In this document: piece by piece, positions 36,662 through 44,897 of the stretch
How positions within the stretch are numbered: the first letter of the stretch is position 1
Layout of the letters: each line of letters begins with the position of its first letter
Source of the DNA: an uncultured Pseudanabaenaceae cyanobacterium
Lineage (GTDB): Bacteria; Cyanobacteriota; Cyanobacteriia; PCC-9006; JAAUQQ01
DNA: 57,133 nt
Direction: 5' to 3'
Assembly (NCBI GenBank): GCA_938002085.1
Contig: CALLAT010000164.1
Coordinates: 1-57,133, forward strand
Notes under the pieces: generated by a model
What the model was told of the DNA's origin: nothing
What the model saw: only the letters and a program-made list of their open reading frames with translations
Databases searched by the model: none
Made by a program: the position numbers and the translations under genes

Positions 36662-37405
36662 TAACACCTTCCTATGGGATCCGTTGTTCTTGGGGTTAAA
36701 GTTCCATTGCTGTCTACCGCCCTTTAAACGACAAAAATAGACTGGAACAGTAGCTTACAGCGCATTGCATGACTAATCCACTCCTTCGCGCTGGGGAAAG
36801 GAGATTCGCCTAAATATCGACAATCAGTTGATCTCGTCGATTTGGCTTCGAGACCTAATCAGGCAAAGGAATGAAGCATGGATGCGTCACCACTCCTAAA
36901 GCCTGTTAGGCTCTAACAAAAATTGCCGGGGGAATTTAAACCCTCAGGGCTACCGCAACACCACTCTCTTTGGGCTGTTGCTCTACCCTCTCCCTAATTA
37001 CAAGCTGAAAACCTTACCTCCAGGCATTCTCAGTCTTTCCCAAACTTGGGAATTCATTACGTTTAATGCGTTGCGACTGCAGCCTTTCAGCAAAGCCAAC
37101 CAATCTGCATTATTACTTATCCTAGTGAACTATAGCCGGTCTGGCTAGTTTTGCAATGGGTATGGCAAGCCAAAAGTCTGCTAGACAGACTGCATTCGTT
37201 TGTCATCTACCCTCTCTAACTTCCAATGAGAATGAACCCTGATCAGCAAAGCACGCCAGGTCATATTTCAAATTTCATGGTGGGGATCATCACCGTTCAT
37301 TGAGATCAAAGCCCCTGCCTATGGCAATCCATAGGCAGGGGCTTTGAAGTTCTATCGCAACGCACGACTTTTATGAAGGGTCAGGAACAACCCACCCTCA
37401 GGCTG
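36662..37405. other. Long non-coding gap between nusA and infB
   Basis: These 744 bases contain the nusA terminator-like hairpin (37308-37345) and then about 650 bases of leader or promoter region for infB. No ORF of 60 residues or more exists on either strand that resembles a protein, and I do not find the small ylxR gene that usually stands here. GC-poor stretches such as TTATTACTTATCCTAG could be promoter elements but none is decisive. Confidence 0.6.
37308..37345 (-). terminator. Terminator-like hairpin after nusA
   Basis: A perfect 17-bp stem (37308-37324 with 37329-37345) around loop CAAT. On the minus strand, reading away from nusA, it is followed by TTTGATC, so the U tract is only three bases. 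Strong stem, moderate terminator. Confidence 0.75.
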
Positions 37406-38851
37406 TTACTCCGCTTCAGTGAGTTCAACCTCTGGCTCTGCATCATCATCGGATGCATCTTCATCGGTCTCGGCTGCGATCGCCTCCTCTTCCTCTTCCT
37501 CTTCCTCTACATCATCAGCAAGCACAACTTCTTCTTCAGCCGGAACAACTTCAGCTGCTTCTTCTTCAGCAACGACCTCATCAGTAACCGCTTCTGCCAC
37601 TGATTCCTCTCCATCCACGGCCGTCTCTTCTAAAGCCTCTTCCGCGACGTTTTCTTCCAATGGATCTGGATCTTCATCTGGCTCATCAAACTCCGTTGGC
37701 ATCGGAATGACATATTCATCAAAGTCATACTTGGCGATATCTTTGATATCGATCTTCCACCCCGTTAAGCGAGCTGCGAGACGAACGTTTTGGCCCTCCT
37801 TACCAATCGCAAGGCTGAGCTGATCTTCAGGCACCAGCACATGGGCTTGGCGAGCTTCGGGATCAACCAGACGCACCATCTCGACTCTAGCGGGGCTCAA
37901 AGCATTGGCGATATAAGTCGCAGGGTCAGGGGACCAACGAATCACGTCGATCTTCTCACCATGAAGTTCATTCACCACCGCTTGAATACGCGAGCCCCGC
38001 GCACCAATACAGGCACCCACAGGATCGACATCCCGCTCTAGGGTATCCACTGCAATCTTGGTGCGGGGTCCAACGTAACGACCGGGGGGATTGGCTTCAC
38101 GGGCGACGGCAACGATGCGAACGATCTCATCCTGAATTTCAGGGACCTCGTTCTCAAACATGTAAACCACCAAGCCTGCATTGGTACGGGATACGATGAT
38201 TTGAGGACCGCGACGGGGGGTTTCCGCAACTTCCTTCAAGAAGACGCGGAAGGTGGCATTGGCGCGATAGTTGTCATTGGGGAGCTGATCTCGGCGGGGC
38301 AGCTCAGCCTCTACCGGGGGACGGCCCACACCGCTACTCACCTCCATGATTACGGACTGGCGCTCGAAGCGCAGCACCTTGGCGTTGAGGACTGGATCTT
38401 CAACATCCTTGAACTCCTCCTGGATCATCATGCGCTGGTAGTCACGCAATTTCTGGGAAAGCACCTGCTTGGTTTGAATCGCAGCCATGCGACCAAAGTC
38501 TTCCTTATCCGGCGTCACATCCAAAACAACGGTGTCGCCCAACTGAGCTTCGGGGGCAACTTCTTGTACCTCCGTCAGGGAAATTTGGTGATCTGCGATT
38601 TCCACCTCTTCCACAATGTTTTTGCTCGCTAGCACTCGGAAGCCTTCTTCTTCCAAGTCCAGCTCGACGCCTACATTGAGAAAGTAGTCTTCATCAAAAG
38701 CATCGCCCATGGCCTGGGTGCGGCGATAGCGCTCATAACCTTTAACCAAAGCTTCTTCCAATGCCTCTTCCACCACCTCAGGTGGCAGCTTCTTCTGCTC
38801 ACTGATGGCATCGATCATGGCATTTAGATTCGGCAGGGGAAGTAGGGTCAT
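37406..38851 (-). CDS. nusA: Transcription termination/antitermination factor NusA
   Basis: The 481-residue protein binds RNA polymerase and modulates pausing and termination. The N-terminal domain (LPNLNAMIDAISEQKKLPPEVVEEALEEALVKGY) is followed by an S1 domain and two KH domains (KIAVDTLERDVDPVGACIGARGSRIQAVVNELHGEKIDVIRW and LSLAIGKEGQNVRLAARLTGW). After about residue 385 it ends in a roughly 95-residue Glu/Asp-rich tail instead of the AR repeats of proteobacterial NusA. The strongly repetitive GAA/GAG codons of this tail occupy about 37406-37690. The start is ATG 38851; rimP lies 102 bases upstream. Confidence 0.96.
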   Translation of the reverse strand: MTLLPLPNLNAMIDAISEQKKLPPEVVEEALEEALVKGYERYRRTQAMGDAFDEDYFLNVGVELDLEEEGFRVLASKNIVEEVEIADHQISLTEVQEVAPEAQLGDTVVLDVTPDKEDFGRMAAIQTKQVLSQKLRDYQRMMIQEEFKDVEDPVLNAKVLRFERQSVIMEVSSGVGRPPVEAELPRRDQLPNDNYRANATFRVFLKEVAETPRRGPQIIVSRTNAGLVVYMFENEVPEIQDEIVRIVAVAREANPPGRYVGPRTKIAVDTLERDVDPVGACIGARGSRIQAVVNELHGEKIDVIRWSPDPATYIANALSPARVEMVRLVDPEARQAHVLVPEDQLSLAIGKEGQNVRLAARLTGWKIDIKDIAKYDFDEYVIPMPTEFDEPDEDPDPLEENVAEEALEETAVDGEESVAEAVTDEVVAEEEAAEVVPAEEEVVLADDVEEEEEEEEAIAAETDEDASDDDAEPEVELTEAE

Positions 38852-38953
38852 GGTTTAGGCTCCGAGTGCAGGGGATATAGAAAAGTTGGGGCTGGCCAAG
38901 AGGCCTGGATGAAACGGCTCCATTTCAGAGGTGAGGCGGCAAAGGCTTATGGC

Positions 38954-39415
38954 CTAGGCTCCCTCGCTGAGGCGAACCTCTTGGATCAGAGCGCGGGGAA
39001 TTTTAACGGGGCGTCCTTTGAGGTTGAGGAGTAGGTTCTCATCTTCTCGACGCATTAAGGAGCCTTCCCAGCGGGTTTGGCCTTTGTGAGGTTCTGTGGT
39101 TTTCACCACAACGGGAAACCCCTTAAAGGAGACGAAGTCCCGGTCCTGGGTTAGTACGTCCGAAACACCTGGACTAGAAACTTCTAGAACATAGGCTTCG
39201 GGGATCAAAGCCTCCGTTTCGATCGCCTCTTCCAAAGAGCGACTCATTTCGGTGCAATGTTCCAAGCTGGTATCACCAGTCTTACTGCTGACGTCTAGGC
39301 GCAACACGGAGGGGCTTTGATTTGTTTGGAAAACGGCATTGACCACTTCCAAATCCATAGCCGCCGCGATGGGCTGGGCCAGCGCCATAACCTGGGGAAT
39401 GACGGGATGAGACAT
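38954..39415 (-). CDS. rimP: Ribosome maturation factor RimP
   Basis: The 153-residue protein assists 30S subunit maturation. Features are the N-terminal alpha/beta domain (VMALAQPIAAAMDLEVVNAVFQ), the DVSSKTGDTSLEHCTEMSRSLEEAIE stretch, the conserved YVLEVSSPGVSDVLTQDRDF, and a C-terminal SH3-like domain (GSLMRREDENLLLNLKGRPVKIP). It starts at ATG 39415 with no clear ribosome site; a terminator-like hairpin with seven T residues ends 11 bases before the ATG. Likely the first gene of a rimP-nusA operon. Confidence 0.93.
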   Translation of the reverse strand: MSHPVIPQVMALAQPIAAAMDLEVVNAVFQTNQSPSVLRLDVSSKTGDTSLEHCTEMSRSLEEAIETEALIPEAYVLEVSSPGVSDVLTQDRDFVSFKGFPVVVKTTEPHKGQTRWEGSLMRREDENLLLNLKGRPVKIPRALIQEVRLSEGA

Positions 39416-39426
39416 GAATTTGCAAT

Positions 39427-39450
39427 AAAAAAAGCGGGCCAGGAGCCCAC
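39427..39450 (-). terminator. Terminator-like hairpin in the rimP leader
   Basis: On the minus strand GTGGGC (39450-39445) pairs with GCCCGC (39439-39434) around TCCTG and runs into seven T residues (39433-39427). The rimP ATG follows 11 bases later. It may simply end the upstream membrane-protein transcript or may act as an attenuator for rimP-nusA. Confidence 0.7.
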
Positions 39451-39623
39451 TTCCTATGTCAGATACAGGATGTGCAACAAGTTTCTGCCCCTAAGTTGGG
39501 CTGGAACCTCGCTGGAGCCAATCATAGCGCAAAGCTTTCCGCTGCTTAGAGAGAATGTTAAGCACGGAGCAAAATGTTACCGTCTGAGACAGAAACATGA
39601 GCGAGGCTCTGTCCCATACCCCG

Positions 39624-41072
39624 CTAGGGTTTGCCCTGGGGATGGTTGATTTGCTGGGCTTCTTCCAGGAGGGCGTCAAAATCAAATTCAGCCACACGCT
39701 GTACGTAATTGACCTTGAATTCTTCTAAAAAGTCACATAGCAGCGTCTGAATTTCTACGAGAGTTTCCTTATCCTTGAGGGCTGTAACAAGGGCCGCAGT
39801 GAACTCATCCACCAGTTGCTCTAACAAAACAGCAGTCTCGGGGTCCTCTGTCGCGATGGTGCTGTAGGTGCCCTGGGAAGCGGTGGTGATGGCTTGGGAC
39901 ACACCGGAGGCCAGTTGCTCGGTAATGCGGTTGGGGAGGATGTTGAAGCCAGGCAGGTTTTGCATCATCTGGTAGGCGGGCAGACGCTGGAGCGTGCCCT
40001 GAAGACCATGGTTGAGCAGGGCTTCAAAATTGGGCTGGACCTTGGGCAAGACTTGATAAACGATGATTTGGGCCAGGCGGCGAGCCAGGACTTCAATCTC
40101 ATTGGTGTCATTCAAGTCCACATAGGGATTTTCGCTGGCGGCGAGGGCGGACTGGAGCCAGCGGCCCTGGCGAATGCCTTGCTGGAGCTGGGTTACGGTT
40201 TGTAGGGCAATCACCTCGGTCAGCTCACCAGCAAAGAGGCCGACGAAGCCCCGACCAAACTGCCGTCGCAACGGTCCAAAGTCTGCAATGCGAGCCGTTT
40301 GCAGTCGTACGGTGAGGGGAATCAGCCGCAGCCAGCGCCAAAAGGGCACAAACAGTAGCAGGTCGTACCAGCGCCACAGCAAGGCATCTCGCCAGGAGAG
40401 ACTGCGGTAGCGCAGCTTGATGAAGTAGACATGGACCAGTAGCTCTAGGAGAAAGAAGAGCTGGAAGGGGAGGTCGATGCGCCAGAAGCGATCGATAAAT
40501 TCGCCGTTTTCGCCGATGCCACGGTAGTAGTTGGTCTCAATCAGGGGGCGAATGTCCTTGTTGAAGAAGGCTAGTTCTTCGCGCCACTGACTCGCAGTGA
40601 AGTTGGTGGGGGACCAGAATTGATTAAAGGCAATGCGACCTGATTCGACGCCCTGACGATCGCGCACCCGGTTCTTGATTTTCTCAAGGGTGCCGGACTT
40701 ATTGGCGATCGCAAACGGATTCTCATCCACCATGTCCTCACTCAAATCCTGCAACAGGCTCAGTTGCTGCTTCACCTTGGGCGAGTTGGGATTGGCTTCT
40801 AGATCAACCTCCAGCAGGTCCACATTGCGAAGATATTCTTCGGTATCGCGGTGGGGCTCAATACCTTTGATGGGATCGTAGCGATCGGTGATGTTGGGCA
40901 GGGGCAGTTGCACTTCCAGCCCCGCCACCTGAACATTGCCGTGAAGCCAAAAGTTGCGCCAAGGAACATAGCTGAGGTCGAATAGCACCAAGGCAACGTT
41001 GAGCGCGACCACCGCAGCCAGCAGCCGCTCTGTCCAAAGGGTAATAGGATTAATCGCTTTGCGAGGAGCCAT
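39624..41072 (-). CDS. Conserved cyanobacterial membrane protein, unknown function
   Basis: A 482-residue protein. It starts with one membrane helix (LLAAVVALNVALVLFDLSYVPW), then an ectodomain of about 150 residues, then further hydrophobic segments (LPFQLFFLLELLVHVYFIKLRYRSL and LLWRWYDLLLFVPFWRWLRLIPLTVRLQ). The arrangement recalls the voltage-sensor half of an ion-channel protein, with regularly spaced Arg residues. The C-terminal half is soluble and helical. I would not call it a channel, because no pore motif is seen. It starts at ATG 41072. It may be cotranscribed with rimP unless the 39427 hairpin stops it. Confidence 0.7.
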   Translation of the reverse strand: MAPRKAINPITLWTERLLAAVVALNVALVLFDLSYVPWRNFWLHGNVQVAGLEVQLPLPNITDRYDPIKGIEPHRDTEEYLRNVDLLEVDLEANPNSPKVKQQLSLLQDLSEDMVDENPFAIANKSGTLEKIKNRVRDRQGVESGRIAFNQFWSPTNFTASQWREELAFFNKDIRPLIETNYYRGIGENGEFIDRFWRIDLPFQLFFLLELLVHVYFIKLRYRSLSWRDALLWRWYDLLLFVPFWRWLRLIPLTVRLQTARIADFGPLRRQFGRGFVGLFAGELTEVIALQTVTQLQQGIRQGRWLQSALAASENPYVDLNDTNEIEVLARRLAQIIVYQVLPKVQPNFEALLNHGLQGTLQRLPAYQMMQNLPGFNILPNRITEQLASGVSQAITTASQGTYSTIATEDPETAVLLEQLVDEFTAALVTALKDKETLVEIQTLLCDFLEEFKVNYVQRVAEFDFDALLEEAQQINHPQGKP

Positions 41073-41186
41073 GGACCGTCAAGGCGGAAAGGTCTCCAGC
41101 AGTATAGGGCAGGGATTTGGCTCTGAACTGTAGCTTTTAGAGGGTTTAAGGTTTGCTTGCCGCAGTCTGAGCAAGAGACGAGTGGA

Positions 41187-41918
41187 CTATTGGCTCAGCA
41201 AAGGTTTACTAGCGAAATATTCAAGACCAACGGAACCGAGTAGCTCATCCCAAGCCAGCACCGACTCTTGATATTGCTCAAAATCTTGTGGCTGCTGCTT
41301 TACTTGCTGCAAGGCGACCAAGCTATCCGGCCAGAGACCATTCTTGGCATAAATCTCAGCCTGTTGAAGCTCGTCAACATTTGTGAGCTGCTCCAGCAAC
41401 TGTTGGTCAGGCTCAACCACCCTTAGCTCACTCACAAAGCGAAGGTGCATTTTAGATTCACCATCGGGCAAGCAATCTAGCGTGACAGACCATGTGTAGC
41501 GCTCGCCCGCTTGCAAATGAGGGGCATTGGGCAAGTCGGCAAGCGATAAAATCTTAACGCCGCTTTCGGGAGAAATAGGGGCTATGGAGAGGTCATAAAT
41601 CGTTTCATGCGCCTGCTGGAGCTGAAACTGCAATCGAACGTCCCCACTCATGCGAGGCATGTAGAAGAAGAAATCAGGCTGTGATTGCATCGTCAGGGAT
41701 TGATTGCCCTGGGGCACCAGTGCAAACAGCGTTTCTTCATCGGTGTTGATGCATTCGTGAGGACATCGAGCACCGGCACCTCGCCGCCGATCTGGCGAGC
41801 CATCCGCACTCCTGGCACTGGGAAAACTCGTTTCCGCAAAAGTAGCAGTTGAACTCAGCAGCGCCAAGGAGATTGCACCAGCAACCACCAGCCCGCGCTT
41901 AATCAAGCCTGTCATCAT
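41187..41918 (-). CDS. DUF928 secreted protein, copy 1
   Basis: A 243-residue protein with a signal peptide (LVVAGAISLALLSSTATFAE). The conserved DUF928 opening is GSPDRRRGAGARCPHECI, and the mature part is a beta-rich domain with LQAGERYTWSVTLDC followed by helices ending in YAKNGLWPDSLVALQQ. It is probably periplasmic or cell-surface. A second, clearly related gene lies just upstream (42057-42785). Its ATG 41918 has a second ATG directly after it. Function of the family is unknown. Confidence 0.85.
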   Translation of the reverse strand: MMTGLIKRGLVVAGAISLALLSSTATFAETSFPSARSADGSPDRRRGAGARCPHECINTDEETLFALVPQGNQSLTMQSQPDFFFYMPRMSGDVRLQFQLQQAHETIYDLSIAPISPESGVKILSLADLPNAPHLQAGERYTWSVTLDCLPDGESKMHLRFVSELRVVEPDQQLLEQLTNVDELQQAEIYAKNGLWPDSLVALQQVKQQPQDFEQYQESVLAWDELLGSVGLEYFASKPLLSQ

Positions 41919-42004
41919 AATCAGCTAAATCTACAGTTGTCTTTTATTGCAGAGGTTTAGCAGGGGAACTAAATAGCCTCAAGACATCACCCAAGCTCAA
42001 TCCC

Positions 42005-42044
42005 TCAAAAACACAGCCAGGCTCTGACACATCAGAACCTGGCT
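42005..42044 (-). terminator. Intrinsic terminator between the two DUF928 genes
   Basis: On the minus strand AGCCAGG (42044-42038) pairs with CCTGGCT (42021-42015); an inner TTCTGA/TCAGAG pairing extends the stem, and GTGTTTTTG follows. It ends the second DUF928 gene, so the two copies are probably separately transcribed. Confidence 0.65.
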
Positions 42045-42056
42045 TTAACCAGAACG

Positions 42057-42785
42057 CTACTTACAATCGCAGTCACAGTCTCCCAACATTGGGATCTGAG
42101 TGAAGAACTCTAAATCAACGGACTTAAGCAATGCAGACCAGGCGGCTAAGCCCTCATCGCGCATCGCAGGGTCACATTGCAGATCCACAAGAGCAGAAAG
42201 GCTATCAATCCAGATACCGTTCTCGGCATACAGTTCTGCCTGATTCAAACTGGAAGCAACCTTGAGTTGACTAGACAGCTCAGGGGAAGCCTGTTTTCTA
42301 CTGATGGTGCTTTTGAACTCAAATCTCATAGACTCGATATCATCGATATCGCAGTTCAACTCCACAGACCACTGGTAGCTCTTGCCAACTTGCAGATCCA
42401 CAGCCCCGATACCATCTGGCAATGACAGTTGAGCAATCCCTTCTTTCCCATCCGCCTGAAACTCGCTCCTGTACAGAAGCTCACCGTTGTCTTCCAGCTT
42501 AAAGATCACCGTGCCTGCAGTAGTCGCAGGCACATACCAGAAGAAGTCTGGGCGAGCCTGGGTTGTCAAACTCAAATTGGAATCTGGGGCGATCGCAAAT
42601 GGGCTCTTCGCTGTATCAACCCGGCATTCTTCAGTACCACGACTGCCAGCCCCACGACGGCGATCCGGGCTACCATCCTTCTTTTGTGCAGCAGGAAAGC
42701 TGAGTGCCAATGCGGGGCTGCAGCTAAGCATGACGAGGGCCACAGCACCCAAAGCTTTAGACAAGAAACGAATATTGCGAGCCAT
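42057..42785 (-). CDS. DUF928 secreted protein, copy 2
   Basis: A 242-residue paralog of the gene at 41187. It has a signal peptide (ALGAVALVMLSCSPALALS), the motif GSPDRRRGAGSRGTEECRV, a beta-rich domain with LQVGKSYQWSVELNCD, and the closing YAENGIWIDSLSALVDLQ. The C-terminus is Cys/Asp-rich (GDCDCDCK), unlike the first copy. ATG 42785 has AGGAAAGG upstream. Both copies share domain order and length, so a tandem duplication with later divergence is likely. Confidence 0.85.
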   Translation of the reverse strand: MARNIRFLSKALGAVALVMLSCSPALALSFPAAQKKDGSPDRRRGAGSRGTEECRVDTAKSPFAIAPDSNLSLTTQARPDFFWYVPATTAGTVIFKLEDNGELLYRSEFQADGKEGIAQLSLPDGIGAVDLQVGKSYQWSVELNCDIDDIESMRFEFKSTISRKQASPELSSQLKVASSLNQAELYAENGIWIDSLSALVDLQCDPAMRDEGLAAWSALLKSVDLEFFTQIPMLGDCDCDCK

Positions 42786-43529
42786 GAGAAACCTTTCCTA
42801 ACAATGAACCTGAGTTATGCAACGGAGATGGCACCAAACTTGACTCCGAGACGGTCACGAACACTACTGAGACTGATCCCACCCGTAGTATTCCCCTTGA
42901 TGGGAGAGCTTTCATGCGATCGCCACAGCAATCAGCATATTTGTGACAACAAGCAATAACAGCAGCGTTCCAGACAAAACCCTCAGCCTGCGGTGAATAC
43001 GCAAAACGGAAGTTCCTGAACAAGCAGTGACACTGGACTGAAGTCTTGGATTCAAACGGGGCTGCTCACCAGATGTAGCGAAGGGAGCAAAGCCAGAAGG
43101 AATCAAGGCTTCAGGTTTTATTGAGGTTAGGGGAAAGAAAAAACCCCAGCTAATCGCTGGGGGTCAACTCAGGGTGCATCTATAACCATTATGTACAAAA
43201 TATTACCCATGACAACCCCTGTATCGGTTCTTTTTGGAAAACTTATGCGAATTCTCGGATGGCGATCGCTAGAGGCCTTACGGATAGGTAATTAGGGAAG
43301 CTCCACTTATTTTTATTCCGCGAAACTTTTTTTGTAGCTTCTATGAAGGAAGATCAAGCTTGCGTACAAGGGCCAGAGAAAAGGTATCTGAGGACACAAA
43401 AACCAGCAATAACCAATAGGCAGATGAGCATTTAGCATACAAAGCCCCTCAGGATTTCCACAGAAGCGGGGCGGAGAGTAGCCTGGGAAACAGGTTGACG
43501 TCTGTTGTGGCCGACGGGCCGAACGTCCA
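42786..43529. other. Non-coding gap with an orphan minus-strand terminator
   Basis: These 744 bases carry no convincing gene. Short frames exist (for example 42912-43106 and 43313-43546 on the minus strand) but lack ribosome sites and protein character. A terminator-like hairpin stands at 43138-43161. The rest includes the promoter of the DUF928 copy 2 and the 3' leader of the gene at 43530. Confidence 0.5.
43138..43161 (-). terminator. Intrinsic terminator, minus strand
   Basis: The stem GCTGGGG/CCCCAGC (43143-43149 with 43155-43161) with loop TAATC is followed on the minus strand by TTTTT. It is about 370 bases beyond the nearest upstream gene end (43530), so either that transcript has a long 3' part or a small unseen transcript starts in between. 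Confidence 0.7.
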
Positions 43530-43991
43530 TTAATCCTCCGGTTCAACCTCGGGTAGCGACTGCTGGGGCTGAGGATCCGGCAATGCAGGCTGACCTAAAT
43601 CAAAGACATAGGCCACAGCGCCCTGGGAAGTCGCTTCAAATGTGGCATTGAACTCAATGGCACGTTCATCCAGATAGGCCTTGGCCTCATCGCCCTCAAG
43701 CCCTGTTTCCATGGCGAAGCGCAGCACCGTAACCTTGCCCTCGTTCTCTTGCAGCAACCGAAAGAAGGTTTGCTTCAGCCGGTTGGATTGCCCCAGAGCC
43801 TTGCCTTTACGGCTCCAAACTAATAGGCCAGCTCCCATGGCCACGGGCGGCATGCCAAAAATCATCAAGGCCGGCAGACCAGCCTCACGGGTGTCGCGAT
43901 CAGAATCGCGCATCATCGCCACCCCCACCATCGAAATCGGTATTCCCCAGAGCAGCAACAATACTGCACCGATTCTTGCAATGGTCCGCAT
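43530..43991 (-). CDS. Conserved membrane protein with C-terminal winged-helix-like part
   Basis: A 153-residue protein with two N-terminal membrane helices (IGAVLLLLWGIPISMVGVAMM and PALMIFGMPPVAMGAGLLVWS). A cytoplasmic part follows: FFRLLQENEGKVTVLRFAMETGLEGDEAKAYLDERAIEFNATFEATSQGAVAYVF. The wording 'short helix, GKVTVLRFAMET, second helix, beta hairpin' fits a winged-helix fold. It starts at ATG 43991 and is divergent from rnc. No family name is recognised. Confidence 0.7.
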   Translation of the reverse strand: MRTIARIGAVLLLLWGIPISMVGVAMMRDSDRDTREAGLPALMIFGMPPVAMGAGLLVWSRKGKALGQSNRLKQTFFRLLQENEGKVTVLRFAMETGLEGDEAKAYLDERAIEFNATFEATSQGAVAYVFDLGQPALPDPQPQQSLPEVEPED

Positions 43992-44144
43992 CGGTTCTTT
44001 CCCTTTGCTTTATCAGCGATCGCCTGTGATGGTGGCGATTTTAACCTAAGCCTTCCTGGATAATGCAACTGTAATGCTCGCAGACCTGGCCCCACTCCTG
44101 GCGATGGTGAAGCTAGCTAGCGATGGAATCCTCCTTAGTAGTCC

Positions 44145-44825
44145 ATGCCCCAGCCCCAAATTCCCCGCTTCAAGCAATCAGCCCTGCTCGCCCAGGCCCT
44201 CACCCACCGTTCCTATGCCAATGAGCATCCCGAGGCGGGTGAGCATAACGAGCGGTTGGAATTTTTGGGCGATGCGGTGCTGAACTTCCTCAGCGGTGAG
44301 TTTCTCTACCAGCGTTATCCAGACAAACCTGAGGGGGAGTTGACGGCATTGCGATCGCTCCTGGTCGATGAGACCCAACTGGCCAAATTTGCCACCCAAC
44401 TGGGACTGGGCCAGCAGCTCCGCCTGGGCGAAGGGGCCAAGCTCCAGGGCGGTCGCGCCAACCCTAATCTGACGAGCTGCGCCTTTGAGGCGGTGGTGGG
44501 AGCCTACTTTCTCGACCAAGGTTCTCAGGTTGATGCCATTCGCCCCTGGGTCGTCGCTCAGTTCGAGACCGTCGTGGATGGACTGGCAGTCGCCACCAAG
44601 CAACTCAATCCCAAGAGTTTGCTTCAGGAGCAGGCGCTGCTGCAATTTCAAGAACTGCCCAAGTACCGAATTACCAGTGAATCGGGACCGGACCATGACA
44701 AATGCTTCAAGGCGGAGGTATGGGTCAAGGAGCAGCGGCTGGGCAAGGGGCAGGGGAAGCGGAAACAAGATGCGGAGAAGGCGGCAGCGCGGGCGGCCTT
44801 GGCGGCGTTAGATGCGCTTCCATAG
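44145..44825 (+). CDS. rnc: Ribonuclease III
   Basis: The 226-residue endonuclease cuts double-stranded RNA in rRNA and mRNA processing. The N-terminal nuclease domain has HRSYANEH, the catalytic signature NERLEFLGDAVL, and a second acidic site in CAFEAVVGAYFLDQG. The C-terminal double-stranded RNA-binding domain runs NPKSLLQEQALLQFQELPKYRI to GKRKQDAEKAAARAAL. The start is ATG 44145. It converges with the cysteine desulfurase gene at 44898. Confidence 0.94.
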   Translation: MPQPQIPRFKQSALLAQALTHRSYANEHPEAGEHNERLEFLGDAVLNFLSGEFLYQRYPDKPEGELTALRSLLVDETQLAKFATQLGLGQQLRLGEGAKLQGGRANPNLTSCAFEAVVGAYFLDQGSQVDAIRPWVVAQFETVVDGLAVATKQLNPKSLLQEQALLQFQELPKYRITSESGPDHDKCFKAEVWVKEQRLGKGQGKRKQDAEKAAARAALAALDALP

Positions 44826-44897
44826 GATGCTGAACCTGCGATCGCTCTACTGGCAGGGCCAGCTAATGTCCCTCTATTCCGCAGTCAGGACAATTAG

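Noticed and set aside
42912..43106. Minus-strand frame of 64 residues ending in a hydrophobic stretch
   Set aside because: It lies beyond the terminator at 43138-43161, has no ribosome site, and overlaps another small frame. Probably chance.
43313..43546. Minus-strand frame of 77 residues before the orphan terminator
   Set aside because: No ribosome site, proline/cysteine-rich non-globular composition, and it overlaps the end of the gene at 43530. Not enough to call a gene.
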